A stretch of 16,153 bases of DNA from Candidatus Collierbacteria bacterium. Lineage in GTDB: Bacteria; Patescibacteriota; Microgenomatia; UBA1400; MFAQ01. Of the stretch, positions 1-5,948 are shown in pieces. Location of the stretch: contig CAIQPO010000083.1 of assembly GCA_903873735.1 (NCBI GenBank), forward strand, positions 1 to 16,153. Direction: 5' to 3'. The position numbers and the translations under genes are program-made. Each line of letters opens with the position of its first letter. Position 1 is the first letter of the stretch. The notes under the pieces were generated by a model. The model did not search any database and had not been told where the DNA came from. It was given only the letters and a program-made list of their open reading frames with translations.

Positions 1-8
1 GCCAAGAA

Positions 9-611
9 TTAGGTCAAACTCGGTTGAAAGCTTGAAATAACCATTTTTGCCTCCTCAAGGCTAGTGTAGATATATCCGTGAATTCCTAAGGTGGCGGCTG
101 ATTGGATATTCTCTTCGGAGTCATCGAAGTAGATACATTCATCCCCTCGAAGCTTGTTTTCATTTAGAAGATGTTCGTAGGCTTTGGGGTCGGGTTTGAT
201 TAAGCCGGTTTCCCAGGAAAAGTACGATCCAGACACTGACTCAAAGATTTGGGGGAAATGAGAGCGATAATAGGCAGTGCGTTCGGGAAAGTTGTTTGAT
301 AAAACGAATATTTGATACCCTTCATTCTTTAAGCTTTGTGAGAAGCTTAGCAAATCCTCATTTAGCGACTCTGCTGTAAACCAGAATTCAAAAAGGTCAT
401 CTTGGGAGGTATGTAGCATTTCAAGTAGGGGGTTCCAGACATCTGCTGTGCGAGTTTCAGGAAGTCTGGTTTTTTTGAGAATTTCTTTGAGGACTGGCCA
501 GATATTGTCTGCCGAAATACCGTATTTCTCTGCAAGGCGCTCACTTAATTTGGGGCTTTTGATAAATACTCCATTTAGATCAAATAGGATTGCCTTAATT
601 TTTCTTTCCAT
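9..611 (-). CDS. HAD-family hydrolase with D-x-N motif I
   Basis: A 200-residue protein of the haloacid dehalogenase (HAD) superfamily, cytosolic, substrate unknown. Visible motifs: motif I ILFDLNGV with nucleophile Asp11; a helical cap at about residues 20-90; motif II FVLSNN (Ser105); motif III GLIKPDP (Lys139); motif IV YFDDSEEN (Asp163/Asp164). The general acid/base Asp of most HAD phosphatases, two residues after the nucleophile, is Asn13 here, which makes ordinary phosphatase chemistry uncertain. The order and spacing fit HAD subfamily IA variant 3 (YihX/epoxide-hydrolase N-domain type). Its ATG overlaps the end of the AlkD-like gene by 17 bp, so it is the last gene of the rarA unit and is probably translated by coupling. 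No Shine-Dalgarno site is present. Family call firm, function open. Confidence 0.85.
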   Translation of the reverse strand: MERKIKAILFDLNGVFIKSPKLSERLAEKYGISADNIWPVLKEILKKTRLPETRTADVWNPLLEMLHTSQDDLFEFWFTAESLNEDLLSFSQSLKNEGYQIFVLSNNFPERTAYYRSHFPQIFESVSGSYFSWETGLIKPDPKAYEHLLNENKLRGDECIYFDDSEENIQSAATLGIHGYIYTSLEEAKMVISSFQPSLT

Positions 612-1338
612 TTGATTTATTATATTTCTTTCCAGTAGTAAGTTTGGTTTTTACCTCTCTTATGGCAATTTTGGGCAGGAGATCTGAATTATGAGAAAGA
701 TAGTCCTCAACTTCTGACCTGTGGTTCACTATGAGACAGCGAAGTAGCCAAGAAATTGCTTTGGTAATGAGAATATGTTTTTCGGATTTGAGGTTATCGA
801 TATTTTGGAAAGCCAGAAAAGCAGCCTCTCTGTCGCTAGACTTGGCAACCACCTTAGTAAGCAATACTAAACTAGCTCTTCGCTTGTGGATATTATTGTC
901 TTGGTTTAGTTTTTGGAGAAATGGCTTCCAGAGGCTCCATCTCTCGAGCACTGCTGGGGCTGGGAAAGCCATTTGACAGAGCGTGTCTACTTCTGCCCAC
1001 CCATGCACAAACGAAAGACAGTCGTCGAGGATATCTAATTCAATTTTTGAGTGATTTAATTTATCAAATTGAATTATTTTGGCGCCGAGATTGATCTCGT
1101 CGTATGTGGCTCCGCGATATAGAGATGAAATTAGCTGGTGGAATTCTTTTAAGCTGAGCTGGTGCTTTTTTAGGAAACTTTTGGCTATCTGTTGGGTGGT
1201 TTTTGTGTCAAGGTGATATGAGGGTTAGTCGGTGCCTACATATTTAAGGCCGAAGCCCTCAAAATCAGGGTTCGATTTTCCTGACAACTCCTTAACCTGC
1301 TGAAGAATCTCTTGGTGATATTTATTTTGGAGGGACAT
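595..1338 (-). pseudogene. AlkD-like DNA alkylation repair protein, interrupted by one in-frame TAA
   Basis: Reading minus from the ATG at 1338 gives a 247-codon frame that is open except for a TAA at 1227-1225 (codon 38). The N-terminal part carries a KYVGTD stretch just before the stop and PSYHLDTKT after it, as in AlkD-type HEAT-repeat glycosylases that excise alkylated bases. The C-terminal part has HGWAEVD (about residues 112-118), HKRRASLVLL, and AISWLLR near the end, which matches the Trp/Asp DNA-contact region and the tryptophan-rich helices of the family. There is no frameshift and no second stop, so the lesion is a single, probably recent, nonsense change or a sequencing error. A GTG at 1008 could start a C-terminal fragment, but it would lack the first repeats. 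The frame overlaps rarA upstream and the HAD gene downstream by 17 bp each. Confidence 0.72.
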
Positions 1339-2479
1339 AGTATTTTTTACCTTTCAGCTTGTCTGGTAAGAGATCGTCTGCTGTATACATTTCGTAGCCA
1401 GAGCCATAGCCTAATTTTTTCATCAGTTTGGTGGGAGCATTACGAAGATTTAGTGGGATGGGTAGGTTGCCATGTTGACTTACATCTGCTTGGGCAGATC
1501 TTAAGCCGTCGTATGCTGCTCTATTTTTTTTGGAGGTGGCTAGGTAGACAACACCATGAGCAAGGTTGATGGCACATTCGGGATAGCCTATTACCTCGCA
1601 AGCACGGAATACTTCATTGGCTACTACAAGAGCGGTGGGCTGCGCCATTCCGATGTCTTCACTGGCAAAAATGACCATGCGCCGTGCTATAAAAAGGGGG
1701 TCTTCACCTGAATCTACCATGCGAGCAAGATAGTAGAGGGCAGCATCTGGGTTGCTAGCTCTCATGGACTTGATAAAGGCAGAGATAGTGTTGTAATGCT
1801 CCTCTCCCTGCTTATCGAATCTTAGGAATTTAGACTGAAGTGCACTTTTAAAGTTTTCAATGGTTAGACTTTTGTAAAGATTGGCAGTGGACTCAATTAG
1901 TGTAATGGCTTGTCTGGCATCTCCATTGGCGAAGTTTGATAGCCATTCTTTGGCATCTGATTTGATTTTTAGGCTTAAGACTTTGGTAGCCCTGTCGATG
2001 ATTTTATCGATATGGTCTGGATTTAGCTCGCTTAGGACAAAAACTCGACATCTTGATAACAAGGGGGAAATAACTTCAAAGCTGGGGTTTTCGGTGGTGG
2101 CACCAATAAGGGTGAGGGCTCCTGACTCAACAAAGGGAAGAAGAAAATCCTGCTGAGCTTTATTAAACCTATGGATTTCGTCAAGGAATAAAACCTTAGG
2201 ATTGTCGTCTTCAAATTCAAAATTAATAATGTTTCTGATATCTTCTTTGCCAGCAGAAACAGCACTAAGCTCGAAAAAATGAGCATTCATAGCTTCAGCA
2301 TAGATTCTAGCGATGGTGGTTTTACCCGTACCTGGTGTACCCCAAAGGATAAAGGAGAAAAGAAGTTTGTTTTCAATGGCTAATCTTAAGGGCTTACCCT
2401 CACCTACTAAATGCTCTTGACCTACATATTCAGCTAGTTTTTTGGGTCTGATTTTTGATGCTAGAGGCTCTTGTGTCAT
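1322..2479 (-). CDS. rarA: Replication-associated recombination protein A (RarA/MgsA AAA+ ATPase)
   Basis: A 385-residue AAA+ ATPase related to clamp loaders and RuvB. In the family it acts at stalled replication forks. Visible features: N-terminal box PLASKIRPKKLAEYVGQ; Walker A GTPGTGKTT at residues 47-55; Walker B VLFLDEIHRF at 96-105; sensor 1 GATTENPSF at 127-134; candidate arginine finger in LLSRCRVF near residue 143; then the C-terminal helical and tetramerisation region with SEDIGMA. Length is slightly below the usual 410-450 residues but complete at both ends. It heads a minus-strand unit with the AlkD-like and HAD genes, which suggests a DNA-maintenance cluster. The ATG at 2479 is chosen because the family N-terminus begins there. 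No Shine-Dalgarno site is visible; a weak TATTAT at 2503-2508 is the only promoter hint. Confidence 0.95.
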   Translation of the reverse strand: MTQEPLASKIRPKKLAEYVGQEHLVGEGKPLRLAIENKLLFSFILWGTPGTGKTTIARIYAEAMNAHFFELSAVSAGKEDIRNIINFEFEDDNPKVLFLDEIHRFNKAQQDFLLPFVESGALTLIGATTENPSFEVISPLLSRCRVFVLSELNPDHIDKIIDRATKVLSLKIKSDAKEWLSNFANGDARQAITLIESTANLYKSLTIENFKSALQSKFLRFDKQGEEHYNTISAFIKSMRASNPDAALYYLARMVDSGEDPLFIARRMVIFASEDIGMAQPTALVVANEVFRACEVIGYPECAINLAHGVVYLATSKKNRAAYDGLRSAQADVSQHGNLPIPLNLRNAPTKLMKKLGYGSGYEMYTADDLLPDKLKGKKYYVPPK

Positions 2480-2543
2480 TTTGTTCGGTTTTTATTAGGG
2501 TAATAATAGTGTATGAGAGAGAAAATAAATAGTCAAGATAGGG

Positions 2544-2549
2544 TAAAAT
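2544..2549 (+). promoter_or_regulatory. Candidate -10 box for a leaderless methyltransferase mRNA
   Basis: TAAAAT ends 6 nt before the ATG at 2556, so transcription would begin at or next to the start codon. No -35 consensus is visible at the usual distance. Confidence 0.5.
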
Positions 2550-2555
2550 ACGGAT

Positions 2556-3320
2556 ATGTCGAATAATTTTAAAAGAAGAGATACCTCCTGGCACAAAGTG
2601 GGTAAATGGTATGGAGGAATAGTGGGAGAATCTGGCCATTTTTTCCACAAAACTGTGGTCCTGCCTAATACTTTAAAGCTCCTAAAGCTTAAGAGAGATG
2701 AAAGATTAGTGGATATTGCTTGTGGTCAGGGTTTTTTGGCGGAAAACATTCCTGATGAAATGGAGTACTTAGGGATTGATTTGGCAAAGAGTCTTATTGA
2801 TCAGGCTAGAAGGAGAGATAGGAATCCAAAACATAAATATATTGTGGCAGATGCATCAACACCCCTTGAAAGATTAGGTGAGTTTGATAAAGCTACGATA
2901 ATATTGGCACTTCAAAATATTAAAGACGGCTGGGAGGTAATAAAGAATTGCTCTAAGTTACTAAAAAGCGGTGGAAAACTACTCATTGTGTTGAATCATC
3001 CTTGTTTTAGGATACCAAGACAGTCTTCATGGGAAGAGGATAAGCAGAATAAGATGCAATATAGGAGAATTAATCGCTATATGACCGAGCTTGAGGTACC
3101 AATTAATATGCATCCTGGAAGAAATGATGGGCCGGTAACCTGGAGCTTCCACCATCCAATTTCTGATTACAGTGCGTATCTTTATGACAATGGCTTTTTG
3201 ATAGAAAAGATTGAAGAATGGACTTCAAATAAGCAAAGTGAAGGTAAACATGCTAAGTCGGAAAACATGGCAAGAAGCGAATTTCCGATGTTTTTGGCTA
3301 TGCTCGCAATTAAAAAATAA
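2556..3320 (+). CDS. Class I SAM-dependent methyltransferase
   Basis: A 254-residue Rossmann-fold methyltransferase. SAM-binding motif I is VDIACGQGFL at residues 52-61, the acidic ribose-binding end of strand 2 is YLGIDLA at 71-77, the adenine-contact acidic site is VADAS at 97-101, and the strand 4 region is TIILALQNI. It continues with a UbiE-like LKSGGKLLIVLNHP segment. The C-terminal 90 residues (FRIPRQSSW onward) form a cap that I cannot link to a substrate. The N-terminal 35 residues, rich in Lys, Trp and aromatics, are unlike a signal peptide, so it should be cytosolic. It is transcribed divergently from rarA across 76 bp. The ATG lies 6 nt after a TAAAAT box, which favours a leaderless start at 2556. 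The target could be a small metabolite, quinone or RNA. Confidence 0.88.
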   Translation: MSNNFKRRDTSWHKVGKWYGGIVGESGHFFHKTVVLPNTLKLLKLKRDERLVDIACGQGFLAENIPDEMEYLGIDLAKSLIDQARRRDRNPKHKYIVADASTPLERLGEFDKATIILALQNIKDGWEVIKNCSKLLKSGGKLLIVLNHPCFRIPRQSSWEEDKQNKMQYRRINRYMTELEVPINMHPGRNDGPVTWSFHHPISDYSAYLYDNGFLIEKIEEWTSNKQSEGKHAKSENMARSEFPMFLAMLAIKK

Positions 3321-3323
3321 TAG

Positions 3324-3332
3324 TGGTATAAT
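3324..3332 (+). promoter_or_regulatory. Extended -10 promoter, leaderless zinc-protein gene
   Basis: TGGTATAAT is a perfect extended -10 element (TGnTATAAT). It ends 7 nt before the ATG at 3340, so the mRNA should start at the start codon. No good -35 hexamer is present, as expected for an extended -10 promoter. Confidence 0.72.
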
Positions 3333-3339
3333 ATAGGAT

Positions 3340-3813
3340 ATGTCATTTTATAACCGAGGTGGAGGATTTAATAGAGGTCAAGATTCAAGAAGAAATTCTT
3401 TCGGAAGTCGAAGACCAGACAGGGCTGAAATGTTTCATGCTACCTGTGACCAATGCGGCAAAGACTGTGAGGTACCATTCCGTCCGAGTGGTAGCAAACC
3501 AGTCTATTGTAGTGAGTGTTTTGAGTCGATGGGAAACAGAAGCTCAAGCAGAGACTCTGTAAGAGTTTATGAAAGAAGAGACAACTTTGGCTCTGACAAC
3601 AGAAGAAGTTTTGGTGAAAACAGAGGCGAAAGCCAGGGAAATGCTACCAATTACCGAGATGAATTTTTGGCTCTTAATCGCAAGATAGATAGAATTTTAG
3701 AAATTCTTTCCGAAAAAGGAAAGAAGGATTCAGCACCAGCTGAAGAAGAAACTCCAAAAGAGAAGATCACCAAGCGAATCAAGAAAGCTATTAAAGAATC
3801 AAAAGAATCATAA
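3340..3813 (+). CDS. CxxC-x17-CxxC zinc-ribbon protein with basic Gly/Arg-rich N-terminus
   Basis: A 157-residue protein with a central treble-clef-like zinc site: Cys36-x2-Cys39, 17 residues, then Cys57-x2-Cys60. This exact spacing defines the CxxC-x17-CxxC domain that recurs in CPR bacteria. An extra Cys43 sits inside the loop. The first 28 residues (NRGGGFNRG, NSFGSRR) are disordered and rich in Arg, Gly and Asn, like nucleic-acid-binding tails. Residues 65-103 are a second low-complexity Arg/Asn/Ser stretch. Residues 104-127 can form an amphipathic helix (EFLALNRKIDRILEIL) and the end is a charged Lys/Glu tail. An RNA- or DNA-binding role is plausible but inferred only. It is a single-gene unit: extended -10 promoter directly upstream, hairpin terminator 13 nt after the stop. 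Confidence 0.85.
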   Translation: MSFYNRGGGFNRGQDSRRNSFGSRRPDRAEMFHATCDQCGKDCEVPFRPSGSKPVYCSECFESMGNRSSSRDSVRVYERRDNFGSDNRRSFGENRGESQGNATNYRDEFLALNRKIDRILEILSEKGKKDSAPAEEETPKEKITKRIKKAIKESKES

Positions 3814-3826
3814 TTTAGTTTTTATG

Positions 3827-3860
3827 CAAAAAATGGCTGGCTTTGGTCAGCCATTTTTTG
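3827..3860 (+). terminator. Rho-independent terminator after the zinc-protein gene
   Basis: CAAAAAATGGCTG (3827-3839) pairs without mismatch with CAGCCATTTTTTG (3848-3860) around an 8-nt loop, a 13-bp stem with an A tract on one side and T6 on the other. It follows the zinc-protein stop by 13 nt and separates that gene from the tRNA. The symmetric A/T tracts would let it work in either direction. Confidence 0.88.
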
Positions 3861-3869
3861 TGCTTAAAA

Positions 3870-3878
3870 TGGTAAAAT
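3870..3878 (+). promoter_or_regulatory. Candidate extended -10 promoter of tRNA-Gln
   Basis: TGGTAAAAT is an extended -10-like element. A start about 7 nt downstream would leave a short 5' leader of about 10 nt before the tRNA at 3895, to be removed by RNase P. Confidence 0.45.
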
Positions 3879-3894
3879 AGGTGTGATTTGATAT

Positions 3895-3966
3895 TGCCGA
3901 GTCGTCTAATGGTAGGACGTCTCCCTCTGGAGGAGAATATTCTAGGTTCGAGTCCTAGCTCGGCAA
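3895..3966 (+). tRNA. tRNA-Gln (anticodon CTG)
   Basis: The cloverleaf folds by hand without mismatch. The acceptor stem is TGCCGAG (3895-3901) with CTCGGCA (3959-3965). The D stem is GTC/GAC (3904-3906, 3916-3918). The anticodon stem is TCTCC/GGAGA (3920-3924, 3932-3936) around loop CTCTGGA with anticodon CTG at 3927-3929. The T stem is CTAGG/CCTAG (3942-3946, 3954-3958) with loop TTCGAGT. The U1-A72 acceptor pair fits glutamine tRNAs. The discriminator is A3966, and the next bases are CAC, so CCA is not encoded and must be added after transcription, presumably by the CCA-adding enzyme at the window end. It reads CAG codons. Its charging may go through Glu-tRNA(Gln) made by the GltX seen here. 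Confidence 0.93.
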
Positions 3967-3995
3967 CACATATAAGAGATATTTATAGTCGTCTG

Positions 3996-4001
3996 TATAA
4001 T
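3996..4001 (+). promoter_or_regulatory. -10 box for a leaderless acidic-protein mRNA
   Basis: A perfect TATAAT preceded directly by TG. It ends 7 nt before the ATG at 4009 and supports that start. It lies 30 nt after the tRNA, so the acidic-protein gene has its own promoter. Confidence 0.7.
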
Positions 4002-4008
4002 TGGCTTC

Positions 4009-4596
4009 ATGACGGGTAAAGAAAATGTTATTGATTTTAATAATCCGAATGGAAGTGTGATTGCTAGTGAAGAGTATGCTGGTCCGATAGCGGCTGGAGA
4101 GTGGACAGTGCTTGAAGAGGTGAAGGGAGTTAGGTACAGAACTTGGAAATATGAAGATGTGTCCGATGAGGTGATAGATGGGGCATTAGTTGAGGTTATG
4201 CAGGGATGTAGAACTCCTGTTCAGTATGTGGAAACTGACCATGTGTTTGATGAAAATATTCAAAAAGGTAAGTTTTTGTTGTTTCATATTACTGCTGATG
4301 GCTTGTCGGTGTATAAATATGACTCTGCGAACGAGGAGGTGAGTTTTTCACTACAGGTGCATAAGGGTGAGGCGATGTGTCTTTATGTGCTTAAAGAAAG
4401 TGAAACACCTGGTGAAATAGTTGAGTGCGAGCAGCCAGGTTTTAGTTTGGCAAAGCTAACATCAGTGCCCCAAGGGGCTGAAAAGGTTGGAGATCTGGAA
4501 ATCCCAACAGAATTCTGGGAGTCAGTTAAGATGCTTGACAGTGGAAATGAAGATGACCTGCCTGTGGATATATTTGACTTAAGTGAAGAGATTTAA
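4009..4596 (+). CDS. Acidic protein of unknown function, possibly cupin-like
   Basis: A 195-residue strongly acidic soluble protein with no signal peptide or membrane helix. I do not recognise the family. The middle (about residues 70-145) alternates short predicted strands and turns, with HVFDENIQKGKFLLFHI, GLSVYKYD and QVHKGEAMCLYVL. A His-x5-Glu arrangement followed by a Lys-Gly turn recalls a cupin barrel, but this is only a shape resemblance. The C-terminal 40 residues (FWESVKMLDSGNEDD onward) look like an acidic flexible tail. Two Cys in the core (CRTP, AMCLYV) and one in VECEQ show no metal-site spacing. It is preceded by tRNA-Gln and by its own TATAAT box, which makes the ATG at 4009 the likely first mRNA codon. 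No terminator is seen before the next gene. Confidence 0.7.
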   Translation: MTGKENVIDFNNPNGSVIASEEYAGPIAAGEWTVLEEVKGVRYRTWKYEDVSDEVIDGALVEVMQGCRTPVQYVETDHVFDENIQKGKFLLFHITADGLSVYKYDSANEEVSFSLQVHKGEAMCLYVLKESETPGEIVECEQPGFSLAKLTSVPQGAEKVGDLEIPTEFWESVKMLDSGNEDDLPVDIFDLSEEI

Positions 4597-4645
4597 ATTG
4601 CTGATTGTATTAGAATAGTGGTAGTTATTATTGTGAAAAAAATTG

Positions 4646-4879
4646 ATGAGTAAAGAGATGAATAATTGCTGTGAGGAAAAGCCCAAGATGTGCAAAAAGC
4701 ACAAACATTTTGGACATGGTGGCAGTGGTGACGCAATCTATGGATTTGGAGTAATTGGTGCGATGTTTTATTTCTTACAGGGCGCAGGTACATTGACCGC
4801 CATAATCACTGGAATAGTTAAAGCGATATTTTGGCCAGCTTTGGTGGTACTGAAAGTATTGCAGCTTTTGGCAATTTAG
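4646..4879 (+). CDS. Small Cys/His-rich membrane protein (77 aa)
   Basis: A 77-residue protein starting at the ATG at 4646; a TTG 3 nt upstream is less likely, and a GTG at 4633 is in a frame that closes after six codons. The first 24 residues are a compact Cys/His/Lys cluster (Cys8, Cys9, Cys16, His19, His21, His24) suited to metal binding. It is followed by a Gly-rich turn GHGGSGD and two hydrophobic segments at about 30-47 (AIYGFGVIGAMFYFLQG) and 51-76. A short protein with a GGSGDAIYG-type motif and two membrane helices is something I associate with CPR genomes; no function is known to me. It faces the minus-strand coiled-coil membrane protein 13 bp away, end to end. No Shine-Dalgarno site or clear -10 is seen, so it may be cotranscribed with the acidic-protein gene. 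Confidence 0.75.
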   Translation: MSKEMNNCCEEKPKMCKKHKHFGHGGSGDAIYGFGVIGAMFYFLQGAGTLTAIITGIVKAIFWPALVVLKVLQLLAI

Positions 4880-4892
4880 CTACTGGCTTTTT

Positions 4893-5351
4893 TTAGTTTT
4901 TCTTTGTTTTTAGATTGGAGATGTCTTCTTGGAGAGTGCGAAGGCGTTTTTCTATGTCGGTGAGAGCCTTGACCATGTCGGTTTCATCTGCATCGTAGTC
5001 TACGTAGTCGTCTGAAATCTCTTTGACATCTTCCTGGATATCGTCAACGTCCTCCTCGATTCCTTCCACATCCTCCTGGATATCTTCAACATCTTCCTGA
5101 ATGTCCTCAATATCTTCTTTGACATTGGCAATGTGGTGGGTGGTGCGATTGACTGACATTTGGATAAATATGGCAAGATATATTGCTTCCAGAGAGACTG
5201 CTGTTGTAAGGATTAGGAGAATTTCTTCAGTGTTTACTCCAAAGAATCTAAGGGCAAAGATGCCAATAAAAAGGATAGTGTGAACAACAATTGATTTGGG
5301 GGTTCCGATCAAGTAGGTGAGATTTTCGGAGAATTTCTCTAGCTGGTGCAT
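4893..5351 (-). CDS. Two-helix membrane protein (DUF1003-like) with heptad coiled-coil tail
   Basis: A 152-residue protein. Two hydrophobic helices (about residues 20-38 and 43-64) are joined by a short loop. The second ends in SLEAIYLAIFIQMSVNR, which resembles the DUF1003 signature in which a conserved Ser-x-Glu/Gln-Ala segment leads to an Met-Ser-x-Asn-Arg end. From residue 78 to 112 it has five successive seven-residue units of the type EDIQEDV with Ile/Val at the a and d positions, an ideal two-stranded coiled coil with a highly acidic surface. A second amphipathic helix follows (ALTDIEKRLRTLQEDISNL, 129-147). It is probably an oligomeric inner-membrane protein with a cytoplasmic stalk. 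TATAAT at 5392-5397 gives it a leader of about 34 nt without a Shine-Dalgarno site. Function unknown. Confidence 0.8.
   Translation of the reverse strand: MHQLEKFSENLTYLIGTPKSIVVHTILFIGIFALRFFGVNTEEILLILTTAVSLEAIYLAIFIQMSVNRTTHHIANVKEDIEDIQEDVEDIQEDVEGIEEDVDDIQEDVKEISDDYVDYDADETDMVKALTDIEKRLRTLQEDISNLKTKKN
5016..5120 (-). repeat. Five 21-bp units encoding a heptad repeat
   Basis: Five degenerate 21-bp units in the coiled-coil protein encode KEDIEDI, QEDVEDI, QEDVEGI, EEDVDDI and QEDVKEI. The phase is kept at exactly seven residues, which points to growth by in-frame duplication and then drift. Confidence 0.8.
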
Positions 5352-5391
5352 AAAAAAGGAGGGCTAACTGATAAGGGGGTGATTAAGATAA

Positions 5392-5397
5392 ATTATA
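5392..5397 (-). promoter_or_regulatory. -10 box for the coiled-coil membrane protein gene
   Basis: The minus strand reads TATAAT. The start codon lies 40 nt downstream of it, so this promoter makes a leadered mRNA of about 34 nt 5' UTR, unlike most genes here. The leader is C-rich and lacks a Shine-Dalgarno sequence. Confidence 0.45.
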
Positions 5398-5409
5398 CCT
5401 TTATAAAAC

Positions 5410-5436
5410 AAAAAAATCGCCCCTTTGAAGGGGCGA
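5410..5436 (-). terminator. Rho-independent terminator of the 148-aa gene
   Basis: On the minus strand the stem TCGCCCC/GGGGCGA (7 bp, mostly G-C, 6-nt loop) is followed by seven T residues. It lies 5 nt after the TAA of the 148-residue gene. Confidence 0.9.
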
Positions 5437-5441
5437 AATGT

Positions 5442-5888
5442 TTATAACTCGGGCTGGCTGGTTCCGTGCCGCATCTCGTCGATGATAGCCTGAACTTTGT
5501 CGTAGTGCTCTTCGAAGAGCTTTAGGAAGTTCAAGCCGTCATCCACCAGCTCTTCAGCTGTTTTGACTGGAATGCTCTTGAATTTAGCTTCAAAGTCGGC
5601 TTTGGAAACCGTGATCACCTTTTTATCGGTGCCTTTGAAGCTCTTGAAGACGATCAAGGCGGTGACCATGTCGCTTGCAGAGAGACCAAAGGGGATGGAC
5701 GTGCCGGTGAGGCCGATCTCGCTAGCAGGAACAGATGTCATCTGGACACGACCCGCTATGGTGTGTTCCTCATCGCTCATAAGCATTTCAGCGCTTAGGA
5801 ACTCCACATACCAGACCTCCATCAGATCATCCGGTGAGAGCCTGGCTGGGTTTAAAGAATACAACAGCTTTTCAAGCCATTTAGGCAT
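5442..5888 (-). CDS. Unknown 148-aa protein with a complete strong expression unit
   Basis: A 148-residue soluble protein of no family I recognise. It begins with an amphipathic segment (MPKWLEKLLYSLNPARLSPDD), continues with a mixed alpha/beta middle (IAGRVQMTSVPASEIGLTG, VTALIVFKSFKG, KVITVSKADFEAKF) and ends in a helical part (TAEELVDDGLNFLKLFEEHYDKV). There is no signal peptide, Cys pair or catalytic motif. Its signals stand out: TTGACT-N17-TATAAT upstream, GGAGGT 4 nt before the ATG, and a strong terminator 5 nt after the stop. A sample of its DNA (5461-5520) is 32/60 G+C, against 22/60 in a sample of gltX (8101-8160), and GC-ending codons are common. It is a monocistronic gene between unrelated neighbours, so high expression or recent acquisition are both possible. 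Confidence 0.82.
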   Translation of the reverse strand: MPKWLEKLLYSLNPARLSPDDLMEVWYVEFLSAEMLMSDEEHTIAGRVQMTSVPASEIGLTGTSIPFGLSASDMVTALIVFKSFKGTDKKVITVSKADFEAKFKSIPVKTAEELVDDGLNFLKLFEEHYDKVQAIIDEMRHGTSQPEL

Positions 5889-5892
5889 AACT

Positions 5893-5898
5893 ACCTCC
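5893..5898 (-). promoter_or_regulatory. Strong Shine-Dalgarno site
   Basis: GGAGGT on the minus strand, 4 nt before the ATG at 5888. It fixes the start and is one of only two strong ribosome binding sites in the window. Confidence 0.85.
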
Positions 5899-5918
5899 GT
5901 TTTTCAATGTGTGGTGGT

Positions 5919-5947
5919 ATTATAGGATAGTTTGCCTCAAAAGTCAA
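5919..5947 (-). promoter_or_regulatory. Near-consensus sigma-70 promoter of the 148-aa gene
   Basis: On the minus strand TTGACT (5947-5942), 17-bp spacer, TATAAT (5924-5919). Only one base departs from both consensus hexamers. The predicted 5' leader is about 25 nt and contains the Shine-Dalgarno site. Confidence 0.88.
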
Positions 5948-5948
5948 T

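Noticed and set aside
731..976. Plus-strand open frame of 81 codons opposite the AlkD-like gene
   Set aside because: The minus frame has clear family motifs; this one has no recognisable motif, promoter or ribosome binding site.
595..1338. Reading the in-frame stop as a recoded codon
   Set aside because: The codon is TAA, which also ends most genes here. The TGA recoding known in some CPR groups would not explain it.
5016..5120. Possible CRISPR or satellite array
   Set aside because: The 21-bp units are in frame, encode heptads and have no spacers; they are protein repeats.
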